From: a virus
Length of the DNA stretch: 21,099 nucleotides
Reading direction: 5' to 3' (one strand)
Virus record (IMG/VR): IMGVR_UViG_3300007520_000095
Span: 1 to 21,099 of that record
The notes beneath the pieces were generated by a model. The model was not told where the DNA came from. It did not search any database and saw nothing but the letters and a program-made list of their open reading frames with translations. Below, in pieces: positions 4,926 through 12,110 of the stretch. A program made the position numbers and the translations under genes. How positions within the stretch are numbered: the first letter of the stretch is position 1; each line of letters begins with the position of its first letter.

Positions 4926-6742
4926 CGGACGCGATACTTGACGTATGGGATGCGGGCGGCCCTATGCCGGGCCAGCGGCCTCCGCCGCCGCCTGACGACA
5001 GCGGGCTGCCGGCGCCGACCGATCCCTGGGAGAGCGCGCCGTTCGTGCCGCTGGGCAAGTCGCTCGCGGTGTATTGGTTTTTCGACGCCTCGGGCGAGAT
5101 CGTGTCGTTGACGGCGCGGGCGCTGGGGCAGTGGCAGGACGTGCTGAGCCTGTGCGGCGGTGCCGAGGGCTGGCTGGGGGCGTGGTTCCCCGCGTTCGAC
5201 AAGGAGGGCATCCCCACCGGCGGGTTCAATGTGCGGCAGGTGGCGGCCGCGATCATGCGTCGGTGCCAGGAGATGCCGAGTTTTGACGCCAGCGAGCCGC
5301 GCCGGCGCTACGGGCTGTGGCCGGTGACGGCGGAGGACGGCAGCCCGGGCGCCGCGCTGCACCTGGGCAAGACGGTGATCTGGTGCGGCGAGCCGCTGCG
5401 GGCGGGGTTCGCGCGGGCGGGGGCGTTGTGGCCGGCGATGGCGCCGCGCTCTGCCCCGGCCGACCCGGCGAGCGCCGAGGTGGGGCAGGCGCTGGAGGCG
5501 ATGCTCGGGCGCTGGGCCTGGGCGCACCCCGATTCGGCGGCGGTGATGCTCGGTCTGGTGGTCAACGGGATGCTGGGCGGTCTCGCCTCGTGGCGCGCGC
5601 ACGGGTTCGTGGTGGGCGAGGCGGGCACGGGCAAGACCACCCTGCTGCGCTTCCTGGCCAGCCTGTGCCCGTTGACGGTGTTCCGTAATGATTTCACCGA
5701 GGCCGGCGTGCGGCAGATGCTCAGCGAGACCTCGGCCAGCGTGATCCTCGACGAGGCCGAGGGTGACGAGCATGGCGATTCGAAACTCAAGCGGGTGATC
5801 GAAATGCTGCGGCGCTCCAGTTCGGGCGCGGGCGTGCAGGGTGTGCGCGGGTCGCCGGAGCAGGTGTCGCGCGCGTTCTCGGTGACGGCGAGCGCGATCA
5901 TGGGGGCGATTTTGCCGCCGGCCCTGCCCTCGCAGGATGCCAGCCGGTTCACGGTTTTGCAGCTGCGCAAGCTGGCCGCCGAGGGGGATGCGCGGGAGAT
6001 CGAGGCGTTCGCCAAGCAGCACGGTCCCGGGCTGTGGGGGCGGGCGGTGGCGTCGGCCGGGCGGATCGTCACCCTGTTCCGGCGGCTGAGCGTGCGGCTG
6101 GTGGAGGAGGGGTGTTCGCGGCGTGCTGCGGACCAGCTCGGCATCATCGCGGCGTGCCACTGGGCGATGACGACGGAGCCGCACTACGACCCGAGCGAGG
6201 CGTCGCCAGACACCTATGCCGAGGCGCTGGCTCCGGTGCGCTGGCTGATCGTGCCGGAGGCGGAGGGCGAGGTGGATAGCGGGGGCAACCAGGCGCTGCA
6301 GCGGCTGCTGGCGATGCCGCTCGATATGGTGGGCGACAAGATGTTGCTCGGCCAGGCGCTGGAGCGATACCGGGAGCTGGGTCGCAAGCTCGCCGAGATG
6401 AATGTTGATTGGCCTGACCGCACGTTGACCCAGACCGATCACGACAAGTTGGGGCGGCTGTTGGAGGCGCACGGGGTGCGCTGGGCGCGATTGCCGCTCA
6501 AGCCTGCGGCGGCGGCCCCCGCGCCCCCTGTGGGGTTATACGTGGCGGCTGGCTCGCATCCGCGGCTGCTGCGCGGGTTCGATGGCACGCCGTGGGCTGG
6601 GCAGCGATGGGCCTCGGCGCTGGCGCAGTTGCCGGGCGCGGCGGGCGGGCGCGAGGCGCCGGCGGTGCATATCGGCGGTTCGAAAATGCGCACGTGCTGG
6701 GTGAGCCGGGAGACGCTGGACCGGCTGACGGGCGACGACTGA
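4922..6742 (+). CDS. Phage replication P-loop ATPase / putative helicase, 606 aa
   Basis: A large NTPase. The Walker A motif GEAGTGKT is at residues 232-239 (Lys238) and a Walker B-like VILDE is at 274-278, preceded by the linker FRNDFTEAGVRQMLSETSAS. Further downstream are RRSSSGAGVQGVRGSPEQVS and SVTASAIMGAILPPAL (sensor-like). This order resembles phage replicative helicase or DUF927-like ATPases, which use ATP to open duplex DNA at the origin. The N-terminal 200 residues (proline-rich start, then a globular region with WFFDASGEIV) could be a primase-like or DNA-binding domain, but no primase metal motif is evident. ATG 4922 overlaps the previous stop as ATGA. It is the last gene of the early cluster and is followed directly by the GTGTGAC repeat hub, which may be its origin. 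The precise helicase superfamily is uncertain. Confidence 0.7.
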   Translation: MTDAILDVWDAGGPMPGQRPPPPPDDSGLPAPTDPWESAPFVPLGKSLAVYWFFDASGEIVSLTARALGQWQDVLSLCGGAEGWLGAWFPAFDKEGIPTGGFNVRQVAAAIMRRCQEMPSFDASEPRRRYGLWPVTAEDGSPGAALHLGKTVIWCGEPLRAGFARAGALWPAMAPRSAPADPASAEVGQALEAMLGRWAWAHPDSAAVMLGLVVNGMLGGLASWRAHGFVVGEAGTGKTTLLRFLASLCPLTVFRNDFTEAGVRQMLSETSASVILDEAEGDEHGDSKLKRVIEMLRRSSSGAGVQGVRGSPEQVSRAFSVTASAIMGAILPPALPSQDASRFTVLQLRKLAAEGDAREIEAFAKQHGPGLWGRAVASAGRIVTLFRRLSVRLVEEGCSRRAADQLGIIAACHWAMTTEPHYDPSEASPDTYAEALAPVRWLIVPEAEGEVDSGGNQALQRLLAMPLDMVGDKMLLGQALERYRELGRKLAEMNVDWPDRTLTQTDHDKLGRLLEAHGVRWARLPLKPAAAAPAPPVGLYVAAGSHPRLLRGFDGTPWAGQRWASALAQLPGAAGGREAPAVHIGGSKMRTCWVSRETLDRLTGDD

Positions 6743-6745
6743 CGC

Positions 6746-6819
6746 GCCGGTGTGACGGTGTGACATGCCGTGTGACTTTTTAGCGTTGATATTGCTCAAA
6801 GTCACACGGTCACACCGGC
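6746..6819. repeat. 19-bp inverted repeat (18/19), 36-bp spacer
   Basis: Left arm 6746-6764, right arm 6801-6819, one central mismatch. The left arm also recurs as a direct repeat at 6880-6897 (17 of 18 bases identical to 6747-6764). As RNA it would form a long hairpin, but no U-run follows. Confidence 0.85.
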
Positions 6820-6834
6820 ACACCGGGTTTCCCT

Positions 6835-6864
6835 TATGTGTGTGTGTGCGCGCGCGCATGTATG
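6835..6864. repeat. 30-nt alternating pyrimidine-purine tract (Z-DNA candidate)
   Basis: Every step from 6835 to 6864 alternates pyrimidine and purine, with a (TG)6 block followed by a (CG)4 block. Such tracts adopt left-handed Z-DNA under negative supercoiling. It lies between the inverted GTGTGAC arms and the third repeat pair. Confidence 0.75.
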
Positions 6865-6913
6865 AGGATTGATGGTGTTCCGGTGTGACTGTGTGACATT
6901 GAAGGAAATCAGT

Positions 6914-7678
6914 ATGTTAGACGGACACCAGCAGGAACACGGGAACACCGGGCCGAATATGCCGAATGCCATTGACGGCGGCGAGGCATCGGGCGTAATG
7001 GTCGGGCGTTCCGCTCCCGGTGCGAGTCGCCCGGAGTGCGTGAGCTATCCAGACATCGACGGTCTATTCAAACCCGCAACGGAAAAGCGCGGGGGCGCGC
7101 GGGCCGGATCAGGGCCGAAGCCGCGGCCGCCTTCGGTGGCGGTGGTGGCGCCGTCCGCGGGTGGGCCGCGGTGGTATTGCGTCGAGGCGCACGCGCGGGC
7201 CGAGGCATTCGCGGTAGGCCAGATGATCGCCCAGGGGTTCCAGGCGTTCGTGCCGCTGCACCTCGTGCAGGCGCGGACCAGGCCGGGCGAGGCTCGGCAG
7301 ATGCGGCAGGCGCCGGCTTTCCCGGGGTATGTGCTGTGCGAGTTCGACGCGCGTGTTGATCCGTGGCGGCGTCTGGCTTCGGCGCGTGGCGTCAAGCGGC
7401 TGATGGGGTGGGATGCCGAGCGGCCAGCGCCGCTGCCTATCGGCGAGGCGGCCTGGATCATCGCCCAGTTCGGGCCGGCCGGCGTGCAGCTGATCCCGTC
7501 GCCTGTCCCGCCGGCTGGGGCAGAGCCGTTGGCCCTGGGCCAGTGGGTGCGGATCGTCGCGGGGCCGTTCCGTGGGTACGAGGGCCGGGTGCGGTCGAGC
7601 GATGGCCGCGAGGTGGCGCTGGTGGTCGCGGGTGTCGTGATGCGGATGGTGCAGGCGGCGGTTGAGGTGTCCGCGTGA
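6914..7678 (+). CDS. Phage NusG-like transcription elongation/antitermination factor, 254 aa
   Basis: NusG-family proteins bind elongating RNA polymerase and suppress pausing or termination. Residues 1-84 are a low-complexity, likely flexible N-terminal extension containing the basic motif KRGGARAGSGPKPRPP, a motif also common in phage packaging proteins. The NGN domain spans about residues 85-185: PRWYCVEAHARAEAFAVGQM, then AFPGYVLCEFD and GVKRLMGW. The KOW domain spans about residues 208-254: LGQWVRIVAGPFRGYEGRVR onward. I chose ATG 6914 because GAAGGA lies seven bases upstream. The longer frame from 6869 would read through the GTGTGAC repeats. It is the only gene between the early cluster and the terminase genes, the position of late antiterminators such as lambda Q. 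Use as the late-gene activator is inference. Confidence 0.8.
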   Translation: MLDGHQQEHGNTGPNMPNAIDGGEASGVMVGRSAPGASRPECVSYPDIDGLFKPATEKRGGARAGSGPKPRPPSVAVVAPSAGGPRWYCVEAHARAEAFAVGQMIAQGFQAFVPLHLVQARTRPGEARQMRQAPAFPGYVLCEFDARVDPWRRLASARGVKRLMGWDAERPAPLPIGEAAWIIAQFGPAGVQLIPSPVPPAGAEPLALGQWVRIVAGPFRGYEGRVRSSDGREVALVVAGVVMRMVQAAVEVSA

Positions 7679-7763
7679 AATCGCGGGTCCTCCCTGGCCC
7701 AAACTCTATGCGGGCAGGCAGTGCGCGCAAGATCGCTAGTCCGTTCACTTTCAAACGCTGAAC

Positions 7764-8276
7764 ATGATGAACCTCTTGAACATGCCGAATAGCGAAACTG
7801 AACACGGCCTGACCCAGCGTGAGGCTGCCGCTCGCCTCAAGGTTTCGGTCGGCACCATCAACCGCCGGGTCCGGGACGGGGACCTGGCCCTTCTGCCCAA
7901 CGGCAGGATCGACGCCGCCGGCCTTTCTGACACGTCGAACATCGCTGCCGAAATCGCACATGGCGCCCCCCGCAACTCGATCGGCCGCACCGCATCCCAG
8001 GCACGAGCCGAGCGCGATCAGGTCCTCGCCCGCATGGCCGGCCTCGACTACGCCGAGCGCGTTGGCCAGCTCGCCGCCACGGCCGATGTCGAAGCGGAGC
8101 AGACCACCATTGCCCGCCGCTTCCGTGATGGCCTGCTGTCCATACCAGCTCACCTGGCCCCCTCGCTAATCAACCTCCCCGATCCGCGCCAGATCGAGAC
8201 CGCGCTCCGGCGCGCCTTCACCCAGTTCCTCGACGGCCAGGCTGCCGCCCTTCATGACGAGCCCGCTCCCCCCTGA
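7764..8276 (+). CDS. Terminase small subunit (Nu1-like), 170 aa
   Basis: The small terminase recognises the phage DNA packaging site and recruits the large subunit. Residues 16-53 form a MerR/Nu1-type winged helix (LTQREAAARLKVSVGTINRR, then LLPNGRIDAAG). The middle and C-terminal parts (80-165) are helical, for oligomerisation and TerL contact. The length is close to lambda Nu1 (181 aa). The next gene is a GpA-type large terminase and overlaps it by 23 bases, which confirms the pairing. The start is uncertain between ATG 7764, 7767 and 7782; none has a good ribosome site, and TGAACATG occurs at both 7759 and 7777. Base usage switches here from G-rich to C-rich third codon positions. Confidence 0.8.
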   Translation: MMNLLNMPNSETEHGLTQREAAARLKVSVGTINRRVRDGDLALLPNGRIDAAGLSDTSNIAAEIAHGAPRNSIGRTASQARAERDQVLARMAGLDYAERVGQLAATADVEAEQTTIARRFRDGLLSIPAHLAPSLINLPDPRQIETALRRAFTQFLDGQAAALHDEPAPP

Positions 8277-10260
8277 CATCGCGCGCGACCTTGCCCCTGC
8301 ATTCGCCATCGTGCGGGCTGCATGGACCCGCGGCCTCGCCCCCGACCCCGAGCGCACCGTCGACCAGTGGGCCGATGCTGAGCGAATTGTCGCAGCCGAA
8401 TCAGGCAGCCCATGGCCCGGCAAATGGACTACAGCCCGTGTCCCCTACATGCGCGAGCCAATGCAGAAGATGTCGCTCAGCGACCCCTGCCGCCGTGTCA
8501 CGCTGAAGAAATCGGCGCAGACCAGTGGCTCGGAAGCCGGCCTGAATCTGCTCGGCCAGATCATGGCTGAAACACCCTGCCCCGTGCTGGTCATGCTCCC
8601 CAGCAACGACGAAGGCGGCGACTACAACCGGCTCAAGCTTCAGCCGATGATCGACGCCACCCCTGCAGTGGCCGCCCGCGTCCGCGGCATCGTCAGCCGC
8701 TCGGCGACCAGCTCGACGACCACCTTCAAAATGTTCGCCGGCGGCTACTTGCAGATCCTGGGCGCAAACTCCTCGAAAAACCTCCAGATGCGCACCGCCC
8801 GCGTGTTGCTGAACGAGGAAATCAGCGAATTCCCCTGGGACGTCGACGGCCGCGGCGACCCGCTGGTGCTCGCCGAAGAACGCCTGCAGATGTACACCGG
8901 CCGCGAAAAGATCGTGGACGTCTCCACCCCCGGCCTCGAAGGCAAGTGCCGCGTCTCCAGCCTCTACGCGCGCAGCTCCGGCGGCCGGTTCATGGTCCCA
9001 TGCCCGCATTGCAACGCCCGCCAGGTGCTAGAATTCAACAGCCTGCGCTGGGACATCGAGAAGGGCATCGCCGAATACGTCTGCACCGCCAATGGCTGCA
9101 TCATCGAAGGCCACCACAAGCCCGGCATGATCGCTGACGGCACGTGGTCGCATGACCGTCCCGAGCTGCTCGACATCCACGCCGGCTACCACATCAACGC
9201 GCTCTACAGCCCGGTGCTCACCTGGCTCGACGTCGCCAAGTCCTTTGAGGATGCTCGCGCCGCCGGCAACCTGAAGGTCTTCACCCAGCAGAAGCTGGGC
9301 CTGGAATTCAAGGAACAGGGCGAGGCCCCCGACCACGCCCGCCTGCACGCCACCCGCGAGCGCGACCGCGAGCTTCGCCGCCTGCCCCCGGAAGTCCTCT
9401 GGCTCACCGGCGCCGCCGACGTCCAGGGCGACCGCATTGAGTGGGACGTCTACGCCTGGGGCCCCGGCCTCACCTGCTGGCTGGTCGACACCGGCATCAT
9501 CATCGGCCAGCCCACCGACGACGCCACATGGCGCCAGCTCACCGAGGTCGCGGAGCGCCGCTACACCGACACCCGCGGCCGCACCTGGCCGATAGACGCC
9601 TTCGGGTGCGACTCCGGCTACATGAGCCAAGCCGTCTATCGCTGGACGATGAACGACCCCGCCCCCACCGGCCGCCGATTTGCCCTCGATGGCCAGGGCA
9701 AGCCGGCCCTGCCGGCCCTCGGCACCGGCAAGAAAATCGATGTCGACTATGCCGGCCGCAAACTTGGCGCGGTCATCCTTTGGCCGGTCGGAACCCACAG
9801 CCTGAAACTGGCCCACTACGCCGCGATCCGCCGCACCCTGGCCGGCCCATTGCCCGACGGCACCATGCCGCGCGGCCTGCTGCACCTGCCCGGCTTGGTT
9901 GATGAGGAATACTGCCGCCAGCTCACCGCCGAATTTCTCTACCAGCCGGCCAAGGGCCGCCCTGAATGGCGCGTGATCACGGGCACCCGCAACGAACGGC
10001 TGGACACGGCAGTCTATGCCCGCGCCTTGGCCCACCACCTGACCGACAGCCTCACCCCGGCCGACTGGCAGAACCTCGCCGCCAGCCGCGCGCTCGACCC
10101 CGCCGCCAGCCAGGCCGACCTCGCCGCCTACTGGTCGGAGCGGTTCGGCACGGATGAACGGCCGGCTCCGCGCCGCCCGGCTTCCCCAACGCCCGCCGTC
10201 GCCGCCGCGGCAATGCACCAGGGCCGCACCGTCGCCGGCACCGGCCGCCGCCTCGCCTGA
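8254..10260 (+). CDS. Terminase large subunit, GpA family, 668 aa
   Basis: This is the motor and nuclease that cuts concatemers and pumps DNA into the prohead (lambda gpA, 641 aa). The N-terminal ATPase part has the family's K-S-x motif region at residues 85-94 (KKSAQTSGSE) in the Walker A position and VLLNEE at 184-189 in the Walker B position, with Asn instead of the usual Asp. Residues 250-282 form a Cys4 zinc-finger-like element (C250PHC253, C277 and C282). The nuclease half has FGCDSGY with Asp453 and a late acidic/Arg region around TGTRNERLDTAVYARALAHH. ATG 8254 is the first start and overlaps TerS. A cos-type packaging mechanism is expected from the family. Confidence 0.93.
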   Translation: MTSPLPPDIARDLAPAFAIVRAAWTRGLAPDPERTVDQWADAERIVAAESGSPWPGKWTTARVPYMREPMQKMSLSDPCRRVTLKKSAQTSGSEAGLNLLGQIMAETPCPVLVMLPSNDEGGDYNRLKLQPMIDATPAVAARVRGIVSRSATSSTTTFKMFAGGYLQILGANSSKNLQMRTARVLLNEEISEFPWDVDGRGDPLVLAEERLQMYTGREKIVDVSTPGLEGKCRVSSLYARSSGGRFMVPCPHCNARQVLEFNSLRWDIEKGIAEYVCTANGCIIEGHHKPGMIADGTWSHDRPELLDIHAGYHINALYSPVLTWLDVAKSFEDARAAGNLKVFTQQKLGLEFKEQGEAPDHARLHATRERDRELRRLPPEVLWLTGAADVQGDRIEWDVYAWGPGLTCWLVDTGIIIGQPTDDATWRQLTEVAERRYTDTRGRTWPIDAFGCDSGYMSQAVYRWTMNDPAPTGRRFALDGQGKPALPALGTGKKIDVDYAGRKLGAVILWPVGTHSLKLAHYAAIRRTLAGPLPDGTMPRGLLHLPGLVDEEYCRQLTAEFLYQPAKGRPEWRVITGTRNERLDTAVYARALAHHLTDSLTPADWQNLAASRALDPAASQADLAAYWSERFGTDERPAPRRPASPTPAVAAAAMHQGRTVAGTGRRLA

Positions 10261-10281
10261 TCCACACGCAAGGAATTTCCC

Positions 10282-10491
10282 GTGGCCACCTACACCGAGC
10301 AACTCGCGCAGGTTGAGACGGCGATCGCCCGGGCCGAGCTGGGCCAGGAGGTGGCTGGCGCCGATGGCCGCCGCATCCGCCGCGGCGATTTGGCCACGCT
10401 GTACGCCGAACGCCGCCGCCTCACCGCGCTCGCCGCCCGCGAAGCCGTCAGCCGCACCGGTCCATCGATCAGCCGCGGCGCCGCCGGATGA
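10282..10491 (+). CDS. gpW-like head-tail joining protein, 69 aa
   Basis: Lambda gpW (68 aa) plugs the portal after packaging and forms the binding site for the tail. This protein has the same length and place (between terminase and portal) and the same plan: an N-terminal helix (TYTEQLAQVETAIARAELGQ), a short hairpin with DGRRIRRGDLATL, and a second helix (YAERRRLTALAAREAV). The start is GTG 10282 with AAGGAA about eight bases upstream. Its stop overlaps the portal start as ATGA, indicating coupled translation. Confidence 0.85.
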   Translation: MATYTEQLAQVETAIARAELGQEVAGADGRRIRRGDLATLYAERRRLTALAAREAVSRTGPSISRGAAG

Positions 10492-12110
10492 ACCTGGTGG
10501 ACCGCGCCATCGCCTATGTGTCGCCGCGTTTGGGCGCCCAGCGCGCTCGCGACCGGCTGCACCTCACCGCCGCCTCCGGCTACGACGCCGCCCGGCGTGA
10601 GCTGTCGGCCATGCGCAACTTCTCCGCCCGTGGCCAGACCGCCGACGCCGACACGCTGCCGAACCTCGGCGAAATCCGCGCCCGCTCGCGCGCCATGTTG
10701 ATGAACGCTCCGCTCGCCGCCGGTGCGGTCAATACTGTCGTCACCAACGTCGTCGGCACCGGCCTGCGCTTCTCGCCCCAGGCACGCGGCACCGACCTCG
10801 CCGCCCTGGCCGGAGTCACGCCCGCGCAGGTTCTCGCATTTGAGCAGGGGGCCGAGCGCGAATGGCGCCTGTTTCAACGCGCGGAGCATTGCGACGCCGC
10901 TGGCCAAACGGGCTTTGCCGCGATGCAGGAGTTGGCCTTCCGCGCGGTGCTCGCCAGCGGCGACTGCCTTGCCTTGATGGTGCAGGCGCCGCGCGGCGCG
11001 CCGTTTGATTTCGCACTGCAGCTCGTCGAAGCCGACCGCCTGAGCAACCCGCAATTCAAGGCTGACAGCGAGACGCTGGCGGGTGGAGTGGAGTTCAACG
11101 CCGCCGGCCGCCCGGTCGCCTACCACGTCGCCGAGATGGAGCGCACCACATCGGTGCAGCGAAGCTGGCGCCGCCTGCCGGCCACTGCGCCGGACGGCTC
11201 GCCCCGCGTGCTGCACCTGCTGCACCGCCAGCGCATCGGCCAGTCTCGCGGCGTGCCCTACCTGGCGCCGGTCATGGCCACCTTGAAGCAGATCGACCGA
11301 TACACCGAAGCCGAAGTGACCGCGGCCGTCCTGAACGCCTGCATCGCCATCATCGGCGAGTCGCCCACCGGCGACAGCCCGTTGAAGGCCGAGGCCGTGG
11401 CGGCCGGCGCCGGCACCTCCAGCGCCCCGGGCTTTCGCCGCGCCGAGATTAACTACGAACCCGGCATGACTCTGGAAGGCTTCTTGCCCGGCGAGTCGCT
11501 GAAAAGTTTCAGCCCCGACCGCCCTAGCAGCGGCTTCGACGCCTTTGTCCAGGCCGTGCTGCGCCAGGTGGGCGTGGCGTTGGAACTGCCGTTCGAGTTG
11601 CTGGTGAAGCATTTCACTGCCAGCTATTCGGCCGCCCGCGCCGCTCTGCTCCAGGCTTGGGGCTTCTTCCGGATGCGCCGCGCCTGGCTGGCGGACGCGC
11701 TGTGCCAGCCGGTCTACGAGCTGGTCATCGCCAATGCCATCGTGCGCGGCCGCATCACGGCCCCGGGCTTCCTCGTCGACCCCGCGATCCGCGCCGCCTG
11801 GTGCGGTGCGCGCTGGACCGGCCCCAGCCCCGGCCAGCTCGACCCGCTGAAGGAAGTGAACGCGGCCGAGAAGCGCCTCGCCCTGCGCCTGTCCACCCGC
11901 ACCCGCGAAACCGCCGAAATCACCGGCGATGACTGGGAGCAGACCATCGCTGAGTATGGCGAGGAACTGGACGTCATGGCCGCGCGCGGAGTGCCGCAAA
12001 GCGACGAGCCACCCGCTGCGCCACCGCTGCTCGGCCACAGCGGCGGCCCGCCGATCGCCGAGGAAGAAGACCCCGCCGACGGCAGCGACACCGACCTGGA
12101 GGCCGCATGA
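10488..12110 (+). CDS. Portal protein, lambda gpB family, 540 aa
   Basis: The portal dodecamer forms the DNA channel at one vertex of the head. The length is close to lambda gpB (533 aa). Diagnostic stretches are the N-terminal RARSRAMLMNAPLAAGAVNT and VVGTGLRFSPQ, the middle LQLVEADRLSNP, HLLHRQRIGQSRGVPYLAPV and LKQIDRYTEAEVTAAVLNAC, and later GVALELPFELLVKHFTASYS, with ARAALLQAWGFFRMRR after it. The C-terminal tail (500-540) is acidic and disordered-looking. It is coupled to the gpW-like gene upstream and to the protease downstream by ATGA overlaps. Confidence 0.93.
   Translation: MNLVDRAIAYVSPRLGAQRARDRLHLTAASGYDAARRELSAMRNFSARGQTADADTLPNLGEIRARSRAMLMNAPLAAGAVNTVVTNVVGTGLRFSPQARGTDLAALAGVTPAQVLAFEQGAEREWRLFQRAEHCDAAGQTGFAAMQELAFRAVLASGDCLALMVQAPRGAPFDFALQLVEADRLSNPQFKADSETLAGGVEFNAAGRPVAYHVAEMERTTSVQRSWRRLPATAPDGSPRVLHLLHRQRIGQSRGVPYLAPVMATLKQIDRYTEAEVTAAVLNACIAIIGESPTGDSPLKAEAVAAGAGTSSAPGFRRAEINYEPGMTLEGFLPGESLKSFSPDRPSSGFDAFVQAVLRQVGVALELPFELLVKHFTASYSAARAALLQAWGFFRMRRAWLADALCQPVYELVIANAIVRGRITAPGFLVDPAIRAAWCGARWTGPSPGQLDPLKEVNAAEKRLALRLSTRTRETAEITGDDWEQTIAEYGEELDVMAARGVPQSDEPPAAPPLLGHSGGPPIAEEEDPADGSDTDLEAA

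Larger units (their letters stand above)
6746..6897. other. GTGTGAC repeat cluster with AT-rich core: candidate replication origin
   Basis: Seven exact GTGTGAC heptamers occur in about 150 bp: plus strand at 6750, 6758, 6770, 6883 and 6891, and minus strand at 6801-6807 and 6809-6815. An eighth, degenerate copy lies at 6819-6826 (minus). The outer arms GCCGGTGTGACGGTGTGAC (6746-6764) and 6801-6819 are inverted repeats matching at 18 of 19 positions. Between them, 6777-6800 is an AT-rich stretch in an otherwise very GC-rich genome. Iterons around an AT-rich region directly behind a replication ATPase gene fit a phage origin. An operator cluster for an early regulator is the alternative. Confidence 0.6.

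Noticed and set aside
6746-6830. Intrinsic terminator at the long inverted repeat after the ATPase gene
   Set aside because: The stem is long and has a 36-nt loop, and no U-run follows on the plus strand. The repeat pattern is better explained as iterons or operators.
6869-6913. Longer start for the NusG-like protein
   Set aside because: The upstream 15 codons lie over the GTGTGAC repeats and have no ribosome site, whereas ATG 6914 has GAAGGA at the right distance.
885-7763. GANTC (CcrM/GcrA) methylation sites in the intergenic control regions
   Set aside because: I read the non-coding gaps at 885-1102, 1514-1603, 1814-1901, 6743-6913 and 7679-7763 and found no GANTC, so direct GcrA control of these promoters is not supported.
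10290-12038. 582-codon minus-strand frame opposite the portal gene
   Set aside because: The plus strand encodes a clear lambda B-type portal with conserved segments; the antisense product is Gly/Ala/Arg/His-rich without domains.
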